From Betaproteobacteria bacterium (GTDB lineage: Bacteria; Pseudomonadota; Gammaproteobacteria; Burkholderiales; Burkholderiaceae), in contig RFXC01000087.1 in NCBI GenBank assembly GCA_009921765.1, positions 1 through 16,080 of the forward strand: a stretch of 16,080 nt of DNA, read 5' to 3'. The position numbers and the translations under genes are program-made. Positions 1 through 8,340 of this stretch are shown here, one piece after another. A model generated the notes under the pieces. That model was not told the origin of the DNA and made no database searches. It saw only the letters and a program-made list of their open reading frames with translations. Numbering within the stretch: position 1 is the stretch's first letter; the number at the start of each line of letters is the position of its first letter.

Positions 1-1025
1 CGCGCGATGCTGGCCGCGACGTCACGATGGCGCGCACCCGGGTGGCCGAGCTTGATACGCGGGCGGCGGTGTTTGCCAGTGGCGATACCGAGGCGAGCGT
101 GGTGGCCGAGGCGGTGTTTTCGTACTGGGATCTTCTGCTCGCGCAGGAGCGGGCGGCCTCGGCGATCGAGAAAGTCCGCATGGGTGAGCGTTTGCTGCAG
201 GAGGCGCGTGCGCTCAATCGCCAGGGGCGGCTGCCACAGTCCGAGATCTGGGAGGTCGAGAACAACCTGGGGCGGTTCCAGGCGGGGTTGAGCGAAGCTC
301 GGCAGGGGGTGCAGGAGCGGGTCAACAAGCTGCGCACGCTGCTGATGACCGCCGCGAACGAAGCGCCGGCGAGTTTGCGCGCGAGCGACCGGCTGCCTGC
401 GGTGCGCGCGCTGCAAGTGCCGTTTGAAGACGCGATGAGGCGTGCGATCGAGCGGCGCGACGACTACCGGATGCGCAAGGTGATGGTGGAGCGCGAAGGC
501 ATTCAGCTTGCGTACGCCAACAACCAGGGTCTGCCGAAGATTGATCTGGTCGCGAGCTACGGGATGAACGGTCTGGAGCTGTCGGCGGTGAAGGCGCAAT
601 CGTTTGGGGCGATGAATGATTTTCCGAGCTGGACGGTGGGACTGCAGCTCTCGATGCCGCTGGGCGAGAACCGGCAGGCGCGCGCCGACGTGCAGGCGGC
701 GACGTTGCGCCGGCAAGACGCGCTGTTGCAGCTTAAGGCGCTTGAAGTGGCGATTGCCAACGACATCGACACCGGCATCGGCATGCTGTCGAGCGCGACC
801 GAGCGTTGGACGCTGTGGCAGGAAGTGGCCGAGCGCGAGCAGCGGCAGCTCGAGCTTGAGCGTACGCGGCTGTCGGCGGGGCGCAGCGACATGCGCGAAA
901 TTCTTCTGCGCGAAGAGCGCGCCATCAACGCGCGTCTGGCGGTCGTTGAGCAGCAGGTTGCCTGGAGCAAGGCCGACATTCTTCTCGAGGCGGCGCAGGG
1001 TCAGCTCCTCGACCGCTGGCGCTGA
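1..1025 (+). CDS. TolC-family outer-membrane channel protein (5' end outside window)
   Basis: This is the C-terminal part of a TolC-like outer-membrane efflux/secretion channel. The frame is open to the left edge from base 3, so the Met at 27 is probably internal and the signal peptide plus roughly the first 100 residues are missing (family members are usually 430-490 aa; 332 aa follow the Met). The second-half signature is clear at bases 630-700: SWTVGLQLSMPLGENRQARA, the strand leading into the barrel turn and then a long coiled helix. The sequence ends with the usual long amphipathic helices rich in E, R, Q and L, including LERTRLSAGRSDMREILLRE. The stop overlaps the start of the next gene (TGATG, 1023-1027), so the channel is probably translated together with the adaptor that follows. 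Role: outer-membrane exit duct for the exporter. Family assignment is firm; the substrate is inferred from the neighbours. Confidence 0.88.
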   Translation, partial: RDAGRDVTMARTRVAELDTRAAVFASGDTEASVVAEAVFSYWDLLLAQERAASAIEKVRMGERLLQEARALNRQGRLPQSEIWEVENNLGRFQAGLSEARQGVQERVNKLRTLLMTAANEAPASLRASDRLPAVRALQVPFEDAMRRAIERRDDYRMRKVMVEREGIQLAYANNQGLPKIDLVASYGMNGLELSAVKAQSFGAMNDFPSWTVGLQLSMPLGENRQARADVQAATLRRQDALLQLKALEVAIANDIDTGIGMLSSATERWTLWQEVAEREQRQLELERTRLSAGRSDMREILLREERAINARLAVVEQQVAWSKADILLEAAQGQLLDRWR

Positions 1026-2206
1026 TGGCGTGGCCGATGATCGCGCGCCACCGACGCGTTCGCTGGGCCAGAGCGGGCAGGGCGCTGCTGTTTGGCGTGT
1101 GCGTCGGGGCCGTTGTACCGTCCGAGTTTGCAAGCGCTGCTGACCCACCGGCTGCTTCCGCGCCCGCGCCGGCCTTGAATGTCCCGGCTGCTGGTGCGCA
1201 GCGGGGTCCGACCCAGTCGTTGCCGGCAGCCAGTCGCCCCGAACTGCCCAGGTTGCCCGAGGCCGCGGCGCCAGCATTTGTAATGCCTTCCGGTGCGTCG
1301 GCTGCGGGCACAGGAACCGGCGCCGCCCCGGCCTCGCCAGCGGCAGCAGCGGGTGCGCAAGGGGGTGCTGCAGCCATTGGTGGAGGCGTCTCCGCGCCCA
1401 CGGCGCCGGCACCTGCCAACGCCTCGGCGGCGGGCATCACCCAGGCGATTCACGATCTGAAGCTGAGCGTCACCGCAGCCGGGCGGATCGAGGCGTTGTT
1501 CGTGAAAGAAGGCGATCGCGTGCGCAAGGGCGATCTGCTGCTTCACATGGACCGAACCCTCGAAGCGCTTGAGGTGAGGCGCCGCGAGGTGATGCTTGAG
1601 GATAACGCCCGACTCGATGAATTGCGGGCGAAAGAACTCACCCTCGCCGAGCAGGTGCGGTCGGCTCGAACGCTGCTCACGACCGGGGGCGTTTCACGCA
1701 AACAGGTCGAAGACGAGGAGCTGACGCTAGGCGCGATCGTGGCTGAACGAAAATCGATCGAATTCGCCAAGCGCCGTGAGCGGGTGGAGCTTGACCTCGC
1801 GCGGGAAGCCTACGAGCGCCGTCACCTGCGCTCGCCGATCGATGGCATGGTGACCCGCATCGTGTCGCGCATCGGTGAAAGCGTCGCGCCACACGAGCCG
1901 GTGATGGTGGTGGTGGATGTGCGCACCGTCCGGTTCAGTGGCACGGTGCCCATCGCCGAGGTGTCGCGGGTGCGTGCCGGCAGTTCGGTGGTGCTGCAAT
2001 TGGGCCCGGATGCCGAACCGCTCAAGCGCCTCGCCTATGTGGTGTTCGTATCGCCGGTGGCCGACCCGGCGAGTGGGCTGGTCGATGTCATCGCCGAATT
2101 TGACAACGGTGATGGATCGATCCGACCCGGTACCGCAGGCCGGATCCTGGGTACCTCGGCAACATCTGCGCTACCGCCTGCCGGGGCGAACCGGGGGCGG
2201 CGCTGA
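1025..2206 (+). CDS. HlyD/RND-type periplasmic adaptor (membrane fusion protein)
   Basis: A 393-aa periplasmic adaptor that would connect an inner-membrane pump to the TolC-like channel. Residues 1-38 look like a Sec signal peptide: basic n-region, hydrophobic ALLFGVCVGAVV, and an A-S-A cleavage site near residue 38. Residues 40-139 form an unusually long Pro/Ala/Gly-rich linker. The adaptor fold follows: first lipoyl half at 140-174 (GRIEALFVKEGDRVRKGDLL), alpha-helical hairpin at about 175-265, second lipoyl half at 267-300 (LRSPIDGMVTRIVSRIGESV) and a beta-barrel part to about 385. The chosen ATG overlaps the stop of the channel gene, and the stop overlaps the next start, so translational coupling on both sides is likely. 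No lipobox Cys is visible after the signal peptide, so it is probably soluble in the periplasm. The domain call is sound; the exact transporter class is not resolved. Confidence 0.88.
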   Translation: MAWPMIARHRRVRWARAGRALLFGVCVGAVVPSEFASAADPPAASAPAPALNVPAAGAQRGPTQSLPAASRPELPRLPEAAAPAFVMPSGASAAGTGTGAAPASPAAAAGAQGGAAAIGGGVSAPTAPAPANASAAGITQAIHDLKLSVTAAGRIEALFVKEGDRVRKGDLLLHMDRTLEALEVRRREVMLEDNARLDELRAKELTLAEQVRSARTLLTTGGVSRKQVEDEELTLGAIVAERKSIEFAKRRERVELDLAREAYERRHLRSPIDGMVTRIVSRIGESVAPHEPVMVVVDVRTVRFSGTVPIAEVSRVRAGSSVVLQLGPDAEPLKRLAYVVFVSPVADPASGLVDVIAEFDNGDGSIRPGTAGRILGTSATSALPPAGANRGRR

Positions 2207-4119
2207 TGCACGCCGAGCAGCACGCGCGCCATGGTGCAGAAGTTCGGCGTGGGTCGGCAAGGCTTGCCGAGCTCGCGGCATTCGCGGGGGATGCGCAGGC
2301 ATTCTGGCCCGCTTATCTTGAGGCGGTTGCGCTGGCCTTCGCTGCCCGTCGGGTGTTGTTGCTCGCGCGCGATGCTGAGCGCGGCTGGCAGCCCAACGCC
2401 CAGTGGCCGCAAGGCGCCCCTGACCAGCCGGGTGATGCGCTTCGTATCTTGCGACTGGCCGATGGCGCGGTCGATGAAACGCCTTGGATAGAGTCGCCAT
2501 CGACCGGCGCTTCCGCATCGGCCGAGGCGCCTGCAGTCTCGGCCCGACTGGCCTCAGATACGCTTCCGGCGGGGCAAGACGCGGTGGTTGTGATCCTGCC
2601 GCGACCGCCGATTCCGGGGGCGCAAGCGGTGGATGCGGTCATGCTGGTCGCGCTCGCCGACCTGGCGGTATCGATTCCGGCGCAGTACGCGCGGATGCGC
2701 GCGCTCGCGACCCAGCCCCCGCAGCAGGCGGTAACCGATCCGTCCCTTGATGCCGCGGCGGGCGCCGAGCGCCTGTATGACGTGCTTCAGCTGTCGATCC
2801 GTCTGGGCGCAGAGACCCGCTTCATGCGCGCCGCACTCACCTTTGCCAATGAGCTCGCGGTGCGGTTTGGATGCGACCGGGTGGCGCTTGGCTGGGTCAA
2901 GACCCGCTATGTGCGTCTTACCGCAGTGAGCCACGTCGAAAAATTCGACCGCCGCGCCAACGCCTCGCGTGAACTCGAGTCGGCGATGGAAGAGGCGCTC
3001 GATCAGAACATCGAGCTTGCCTGGCCAGTCGAGGCCGACTCGCGAACGGTTGTCCGCGCCCATGAAACCTATGCACGCACTCAGGGCTCGGGCCATCTCC
3101 TTTCGATCCCGTTGAAGGTCGATCAGGTTGCGGTGGCTGTGCTGACGCTCGAGCGGCGCGCCCGCGCCTTTGACGCACGCGAAATCTGGGAATTGCGCCT
3201 GATTGGCGAGGCCAGCGCGCGGCAACTCCTGCATCTGCATGACACCGACCGCTGGCTCGGTGCTCGCGCGCTCGCGCGGCTGGTGGCCTGGCGCGACCTG
3301 ATGCTCGGTCCGAGCTACACCGCCTGGAAGCTCGCCGGCGTGGGCCTGGCGGTCCTGATCGCGATGCTTGCCATCCTGCCCTGGCCGTATCGCATCGATA
3401 CGCCCATCGCGCTTCGCAGCAAGGACATTCTCTTTATTCCCGCGCCATTTGACGGCTATCTGCGCAGCGCCCATATCGAAGTGGGCGATGCGGTCCGAAC
3501 CGGCACCTTGATGGTGGAGCTCGATACCCGCGAGCTTGTGCTTGAAGAGGCGATGGCTGCGGCCGATGCCGTGCGTTACGCGCGCGAGGCCGAGAAGGCG
3601 CAGGCCGCGCGTCAGTTGGCCGACATGCAGATTGCGCTTGCGCGCCAGCAGCAGTCGGCCTCCAAGCTCGAACTGATCCGTCATCAGCTTGCGCATGCGC
3701 AGTTGCGCGCGCCGTTTGCGGGCGTGGTGGTCGAGGGTGAGCTCAAGAAAAACCTGGGCGCGCCGGTCCGCAAGGGCGATCTTCTGGTGAAGCTTGCCCA
3801 CACCGGCGACACCTACGTCGAGCTCGAGATCGATCAGGCCGATGTCCATGAGGTCTCGATCGGCATGCGCGGGCAGTTCGCGTTCGTGGGCCGACCCGAT
3901 CTCAAGTATCCGCTGGTGGTTGAGCGTATCGACCCGGCCTCTGCCATGCGCGAGGGGCGCAACGTCTATCTGGCGCGCGCCCGTATCGAAGCGGATTTTC
4001 AGCCGTGGTGGCGACCCGGCATGGGCGGCAGCGCCCGGCTTGAGGCGGGCGAGCGCAGCATCATCTGGCTGCTGACCTACCGCACGGTGCGCTACCTGAG
4101 GCAGGTGTTCTGGGTATGA
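2206..4119 (+). CDS. GAF-like domain plus membrane-anchored HlyD-type adaptor
   Basis: A 637-aa fusion. Residues 1-180 are of uncertain nature. Residues about 183-347 read like a GAF sensor domain (LYDVLQLSIRLGAETRFMRA, then ELAVRFGCDRVALGWV and HLLSIPLKVDQVAVAVLTLE). One strong membrane span lies at 376-397 (LAGVGLAVLIAMLAILPW). After it comes an adaptor part: first lipoyl half 406-440 (FIPAPFDGYLRSAHIEVGDA), coiled helices 443-498 rich in A, E, Q and R, second lipoyl half 500-531 (LRAPFAGVVVEGELKKNLGA) and a beta-rich tail. The expected topology is a cytosolic GAF region and a periplasmic adaptor. Coupling a small-molecule or partner-sensing domain to an export adaptor suggests the pump may be gated from inside the cell; that is inference. 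It overlaps the gene before it by one base and is followed after 10 bp by the protease-like gene. The HlyD part is secure, the GAF part likely. Confidence 0.82.
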   Translation: MHAEQHARHGAEVRRGSARLAELAAFAGDAQAFWPAYLEAVALAFAARRVLLLARDAERGWQPNAQWPQGAPDQPGDALRILRLADGAVDETPWIESPSTGASASAEAPAVSARLASDTLPAGQDAVVVILPRPPIPGAQAVDAVMLVALADLAVSIPAQYARMRALATQPPQQAVTDPSLDAAAGAERLYDVLQLSIRLGAETRFMRAALTFANELAVRFGCDRVALGWVKTRYVRLTAVSHVEKFDRRANASRELESAMEEALDQNIELAWPVEADSRTVVRAHETYARTQGSGHLLSIPLKVDQVAVAVLTLERRARAFDAREIWELRLIGEASARQLLHLHDTDRWLGARALARLVAWRDLMLGPSYTAWKLAGVGLAVLIAMLAILPWPYRIDTPIALRSKDILFIPAPFDGYLRSAHIEVGDAVRTGTLMVELDTRELVLEEAMAAADAVRYAREAEKAQAARQLADMQIALARQQQSASKLELIRHQLAHAQLRAPFAGVVVEGELKKNLGAPVRKGDLLVKLAHTGDTYVELEIDQADVHEVSIGMRGQFAFVGRPDLKYPLVVERIDPASAMREGRNVYLARARIEADFQPWWRPGMGGSARLEAGERSIIWLLTYRTVRYLRQVFWV

Positions 4120-4129
4120 GACCGATGCC

Positions 4130-6301
4130 ATGAGCATGGACGATCCCGCCTCCAGAACCTTCAGCGACTCGTGGCACCGGGTGGCCAAGGTCCGGGTGGA
4201 GTTGCGCTCGAGCGTGCGCGCGCACCGGCAAACCTTCCGCGGCGACACCTGGGTGATGTTGCGCGACACGCTGTCGTCAGACTGGTTCCGGGTGAGCGGC
4301 GAGGCCTGGGCGTTCGTGACCCGGCTGTCGCTCGAGCGCACCATCGAAGATGCCTGGATGCTCACGCTGGAGGCCGACCCCGATACGGCGCTCACGCAGG
4401 AGGAGGTGGTGCAGCTCCTCGGGCAACTCAATCTGTCGAACCTGCTCAACTTCGACCGCGCGAGCGCGGGCGCGAGCCTCTTCGAGCGCTATCGCAAGCG
4501 CCGCGGTCAGGAGACCAAGGCGTTGCTGATGGGGTTTCTCGCCATCAAGATTCCGCTGATCGATCCCGATCGGATGCTGCAAGCGGCGATGCCGCTCATC
4601 CGGTTCCTGTTCGGTCCGTTTGGCGCGGTGCTGTATCTGGCCCTTCTCGCGGTAGCGGGCAAGGCGCTCATCGATTCGGCCGATTCCCTGTTCAGCCAGG
4701 GCGCGGGGCTGCTCTCGCCCGGCAACCTGCCGCTGCTCTATGTGGGTTTCATCATCGCCAAGGTCATTCACGAGTTTGGCCATGCGGCGGTCTGCAAGCG
4801 CTATGGCGGCGAGGTTCACAAGATGGGCGTGATGCTGCTCATCTTCGCGCCCATGCCCTATGTGGACGCCACCTCGAGCTGGGGGTTTCGCAGCCGTGCC
4901 GAGCGGATGCTCACTGGCGCCGCCGGGGTCATTGCCGAGCTGGGCGTGGCCGCAGTGGCGGCGCTCCTCTGGGCCAACACCGCTCCAGGTGTGGTCAACG
5001 CCATTGCCTACAACGTGATTTTTGTTGCGAGCGTGTCGTCGGTGCTCTTCAATCTCAATCCGCTGCTGCGCTTTGACGGCTACCACATGCTGGTGGACTT
5101 TCTAGATGTGCCGAATCTCTTCCAGCGTTCGCGCGAGCAGCTGCGTTATCTGGGCGAGCGGTTTTTGCTGGCCTTGCCCAATGGCAAACCTGCCGCGCGC
5201 ACGCGCACTGAAGCCTGGCTGCTGCCGCTCTATGGCGTGACCAGCATCGTCTACTGGCTGATGCTGATGGCAACCATCGTGTTCTTCATCGCCGGCGAAT
5301 ACCTCGATCTCGGCGTGGCGCTCGCCTGGATTCTGGGCTTTACCGTGGTGGTGGTGCCGCTCTGGAAGTTTCTCAAGTTCCTCTCCACCAGTCCTCGCCT
5401 GCATCACTACCGCGCGCGAACGGTGGCGCTTGCGCTCGCGGTGGCGGCGGTCATCCTGGTGCCGCTGTCATGGGTGCCGATGCCCGATCGCATCCGCGCC
5501 TCCGGTGTGCTGGAGGCAAGCGCCTATCGGCAGCTGAATTCCGAGTCGCCCGGTTTTCTGGTCGAGCTCATGGCGCTGCCTGGTGCGAGTGTGCGCCGGG
5601 GCGAACCGCTGATGCGGCTGGAAAGCCCCGAACTGCTGTTCGATCTGCGTGCGGCGCTCCTGCAGCGCGAGCAACTGCTGGCGCAGGAACTGCGCGCCAC
5701 ATCGCTCTCGGTGGCAGACCTGCTGCCGCTACGCCATCAGCGTGAGGCGGTGGAATCTGTCATCGCCGAACTGGAGCGACAGCGCGCCGCACTGCTGGTG
5801 ACCGCGCCCATCGAGGGCATCTGGAGCGCGCCCGACTTCGATACCGGGCTCGGCCGCTGGGTGGCGCGCGGTGCGCCGCTGGGCGCAATCGTCGATCCCA
5901 GCAGCTGGCGGTTCGTTGCGGTGCTGCCGCAAGTCGCCACCCACCTGTTCGACAACCGCGTGCATCGGGTGGAGCTGCGACTGCGCGGCCAGGAGCATCT
6001 GAATATCGTTGCGCCCGAGGCGAAGATCGTGCCCTTCGAAACCGGCACCTTGCCTTCGCGCGCGCTCGGATTTGCGGGCGGTGGCGACATCGCGGTGAGC
6101 TCGGCCGACCAGAACGGTCTCACGGCGGTCGAGCCGTTTTTCCGCATTCAGGCGCCGCTTCCGATCGAGGCGCTGGGCGACGGCCTGGGCCTTGCGCACG
6201 GCCGGCTCGGCACGATCCGGCTCACGCTCGACGATGCGCCGCTCCTTCTGCAATGGGAGCGGGGCGTGCGCCAGTTCCTGCAGCGCAGGTTCAGGGTCTA
6301 G
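4130..6301 (+). CDS. PqqD-like / M50 site-2-protease-like / HlyD-like membrane fusion protein
   Basis: A 723-aa three-part protein. Residues about 17-120 resemble a PqqD-type winged-helix domain (WVMLRDTLSSDWFRVSGEAW, then an ALTQEEVVQLLGQLN helix). Residues about 160-455 carry several hydrophobic segments and a complete M50-type zinc site: HEFGH at 214-218 inside a membrane helix, and NPLLRFDGY at 310-318 supplying the Asp ligand (D316). Residues about 460-507 form a lipoyl/HlyD-like half (GFLVELMALPGASVRRGEPL), followed by helices and a second half near TAPIEGIWSAP, then a beta-rich end. The catalytic residues appear intact, so cleavage of a membrane or exported substrate is possible, although related exporters may use the fold structurally. 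A start at 4136 (Met3) is an alternative; the ribosome-binding site is weak. Placed between the adaptors and the SecA-like ATPase, it is the best candidate for the inner-membrane centre of the exporter. Confidence 0.85.
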   Translation: MSMDDPASRTFSDSWHRVAKVRVELRSSVRAHRQTFRGDTWVMLRDTLSSDWFRVSGEAWAFVTRLSLERTIEDAWMLTLEADPDTALTQEEVVQLLGQLNLSNLLNFDRASAGASLFERYRKRRGQETKALLMGFLAIKIPLIDPDRMLQAAMPLIRFLFGPFGAVLYLALLAVAGKALIDSADSLFSQGAGLLSPGNLPLLYVGFIIAKVIHEFGHAAVCKRYGGEVHKMGVMLLIFAPMPYVDATSSWGFRSRAERMLTGAAGVIAELGVAAVAALLWANTAPGVVNAIAYNVIFVASVSSVLFNLNPLLRFDGYHMLVDFLDVPNLFQRSREQLRYLGERFLLALPNGKPAARTRTEAWLLPLYGVTSIVYWLMLMATIVFFIAGEYLDLGVALAWILGFTVVVVPLWKFLKFLSTSPRLHHYRARTVALALAVAAVILVPLSWVPMPDRIRASGVLEASAYRQLNSESPGFLVELMALPGASVRRGEPLMRLESPELLFDLRAALLQREQLLAQELRATSLSVADLLPLRHQREAVESVIAELERQRAALLVTAPIEGIWSAPDFDTGLGRWVARGAPLGAIVDPSSWRFVAVLPQVATHLFDNRVHRVELRLRGQEHLNIVAPEAKIVPFETGTLPSRALGFAGGGDIAVSSADQNGLTAVEPFFRIQAPLPIEALGDGLGLAHGRLGTIRLTLDDAPLLLQWERGVRQFLQRRFRV

Positions 6302-6304
6302 CCG

Positions 6305-8326
6305 ATGGATGCATCCGCTGCACTCTTGCCGCGCGTCGGTGTTCCGGCCGGGTTCGTGCCGCCGCCGCTGCCGCTCGCGTCCAAGCTGCCCGAAGGGGCG
6401 GATGCGCTTGCCCACGCCACCCACGGCTGGTTTCGCCGCCGCGGCCACCACGCCCGACGGTTGCGTCAGGATTCGCTTGCGGTGGCGGCGGCCTGTGCAG
6501 GCCTGGCAGCGCTCACGAACGAGGCCTTGTCCGAACGCGTACTCGCGCTTCGCGAAGCGGTTCGCCGCGATCCGATCGATGCGGGGGGCGAGCGCATCGC
6601 CGCGCTCGCCGCAGTCGGCGAGACAGCGCACCGTGCGCTTGGCATGCGTCCGTATCCGGTGCAGTTCATGGGGGCGCTTGCGCTGCATCATGGCTGGCTG
6701 GCAGAAATGGCGACCGGCGAGGGCAAGACGCTCACGGCTGCGCTCGCGGCGGTGCTCGCGGCCTGGAGCGGCGCGCCCTGCCATCTGGTGACCTCCAACG
6801 ACTATCTTGCGGCGCGCGATGCCGAGGAGATGACGCCGCTTTACGAACGCTGCGGCGTCTCGGTGGCATCGGTGGTGTCCACGCACAAACCGGACGAGCG
6901 CGTGGCCCGCTACGGGGCGGATGTGGTCTATCTCACCGCCAAGGAAATGTTGGCCGATTTTCTGCGCGACCAGCTGGCCGCGCGCGCGGGACAGGATCCG
7001 CAGCGGCTTGCATTGAAGCGGTGGCTGGGCACCGCGCCGGAAGACGCGCGCGCATCGCAGATCCAGATTCGCGGCCTGCATTCGGTGATCGTTGACGAAG
7101 CCGACAATGTGTTGATCGATGAAGCGGTCACGCCCCTGATTTTGTCTGCGCCCAGAAGCGACCTGGGTCTGGCCGATGCTGTGCGGCTGGTGTCCACCAT
7201 CGCCGACCAGATGGTTGAAGACCGCGACTATGAACAGTTGCGCCGCCAGCGGACCGTGATGTTGAAAGACGGCGCCCGCGCCGCGCTCACCGCGCGCGCG
7301 GGCGAGCTTGGCGTGGTGTGGCGCGCCGAGCCGCGTCGCGAAGAGCTGATGCGACAGGCGCTCACCGTGCGTCACTTCATCCTGAAGGGTCACCAGTATC
7401 TGGTCGACGAGGGCAAGGTGGTGCTGCTCGACGAGTTCACCGGTCGCATGACACCGGGCCGCACGCTCACCGCCGGTCTGCATCAGGCGATCGAAGCGTA
7501 CGAGGGCGTGGAGATTACCGACCCGAACGAGTCGCTCGGCCAAATGAGCTTTCAGTCATTCTTTCGCCGCATGCCACGGCTCGCGGGCACAACGGGTACC
7601 GGGCGAGAAGCCTCGGCCGAATTCTGGCGGATCTACCGGCTGGGCGTGATCCCCATCCCCACGCACCGGCCGCGACTCACCGTGACAGGGGCTCCCCGGT
7701 TGTATGACAGCGCCGGTCGCAAGTGGCAGTCGGTGGTGGCGCAGATCGTGTCGCTTCATGAGCGGGGCCGGCCTGTGCTGGTGGGCGTTCGAAGCGTTGA
7801 ATCGAGTGAAACGCTTGCCTCGCTGCTGGCAGCGCGCGCGCTGCCGTTTGAGTTGCTGAATGCCGTTCGCCATGCCGAGGAGGCGCGCATCATCGCGCGA
7901 GCGGGCGAACCCGGGCGCATCACGATCGCAACCAACATGGCGGGCCGGGGCACCGATATCCGGCTGGGCGAGGGCGTACCTGCGATGGGTGGCCTGCATG
8001 TCATCATCGCCGAGGCCAATGAGTCGGGACGGATCGATCGGCAGCTGGCGGGGCGCTGTGGGCGGCAGGGCGACCCGGGCAGCGTGTCGATCTATGTCAG
8101 CGCCGAGGACGGTCTGGTGAAGCGCTTCCTGTCTCGACCCGCGCGGCTGGTGGTGGCCACGTCCGCCCGTCTGCGTCTGCCCTTGCGTTCGATCTGGGTC
8201 CGCGCGCTCATCCGGTTGTCGCAGCGGCGCGCCGAGGCCGACGCGTTTTCGCGCAGACGGGGTGTTCTCAAGTCCGACGACTGGCTTGACAACGCCTTGC
8301 CGTTTGAGCCGTCCTCGCGGGCCTGA
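6305..8326 (+). CDS. Shortened SecA-like preprotein translocase ATPase (accessory paralogue)
   Basis: A 673-aa SecA homologue; housekeeping SecA is about 850-900 aa. Visible motifs: VQFMGALALHHGWLAEM then Walker A TGEGKT (K141), VTSNDYLAARDAE, Walker B VDEADNVLIDEA (D264, E265), a preprotein-binding region with the FTGRMTPGRTLTAGLHQAIE signature and LAGTTGT, then NBD2 TNMAGRGTDI (543-552) and GRCGRQGDPGS with R584 and R587. About 20 extra residues lie before Walker B (near 225-260), where the usual TNNEYGFDYLRDN block has drifted to LTAKEMLADFLRDQ. After NBD2 the protein ends within the first scaffold helix, so the helical wing, most of the scaffold and the SecB/zinc tail are absent. The start is 3 bp after the previous stop. 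It should hydrolyse ATP. That it powers export of the giant protein downstream is inference. It is not the housekeeping copy, judging by length and context. Confidence 0.9.
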   Translation: MDASAALLPRVGVPAGFVPPPLPLASKLPEGADALAHATHGWFRRRGHHARRLRQDSLAVAAACAGLAALTNEALSERVLALREAVRRDPIDAGGERIAALAAVGETAHRALGMRPYPVQFMGALALHHGWLAEMATGEGKTLTAALAAVLAAWSGAPCHLVTSNDYLAARDAEEMTPLYERCGVSVASVVSTHKPDERVARYGADVVYLTAKEMLADFLRDQLAARAGQDPQRLALKRWLGTAPEDARASQIQIRGLHSVIVDEADNVLIDEAVTPLILSAPRSDLGLADAVRLVSTIADQMVEDRDYEQLRRQRTVMLKDGARAALTARAGELGVVWRAEPRREELMRQALTVRHFILKGHQYLVDEGKVVLLDEFTGRMTPGRTLTAGLHQAIEAYEGVEITDPNESLGQMSFQSFFRRMPRLAGTTGTGREASAEFWRIYRLGVIPIPTHRPRLTVTGAPRLYDSAGRKWQSVVAQIVSLHERGRPVLVGVRSVESSETLASLLAARALPFELLNAVRHAEEARIIARAGEPGRITIATNMAGRGTDIRLGEGVPAMGGLHVIIAEANESGRIDRQLAGRCGRQGDPGSVSIYVSAEDGLVKRFLSRPARLVVATSARLRLPLRSIWVRALIRLSQRRAEADAFSRRRGVLKSDDWLDNALPFEPSSRA

Positions 8327-8331
8327 AGGAG
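8326..8331 (+). promoter_or_regulatory. Ribosome-binding site of the SapC-family gene
   Basis: AAGGAG begins at the last base of the SecA-like stop codon and lies 9 bp before the ATG at 8341. It is the strongest Shine-Dalgarno match at any start in this window, and it supports that start. Confidence 0.7.
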
Positions 8332-8340
8332 CGATCGCCG

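Noticed and set aside
27..29. ATG at 27 as the true start of the TolC-family gene
   Set aside because: The frame is open to the left edge, and a start here would leave the protein without a signal peptide and more than 100 residues short of the family length.
2554..4449. 631-codon open frame on the minus strand
   Set aside because: It lies opposite the clear HlyD/GAF gene and crosses into the M50 gene. It shows no recognisable domain and a composition typical of antisense reading in high-GC DNA.
4171..5076. Open + frame of 301 codons inside the M50 gene, and a similar one of 280 codons at 6253-7095
   Set aside because: Both are out-of-frame readings of genes with clear conserved motifs; the products are Arg/Ala-rich and have no family signature.
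5729..7543. 604-codon open frame on the minus strand
   Set aside because: It is opposite the M50 and SecA-like genes, whose motifs are intact in the + frames; the product is Arg/His-rich without domains.
6305..8326. Housekeeping secA
   Set aside because: It is more than 200 residues too short at the C-terminus, lacks the zinc tail, has altered blocks before Walker B, and sits in an exporter operon.
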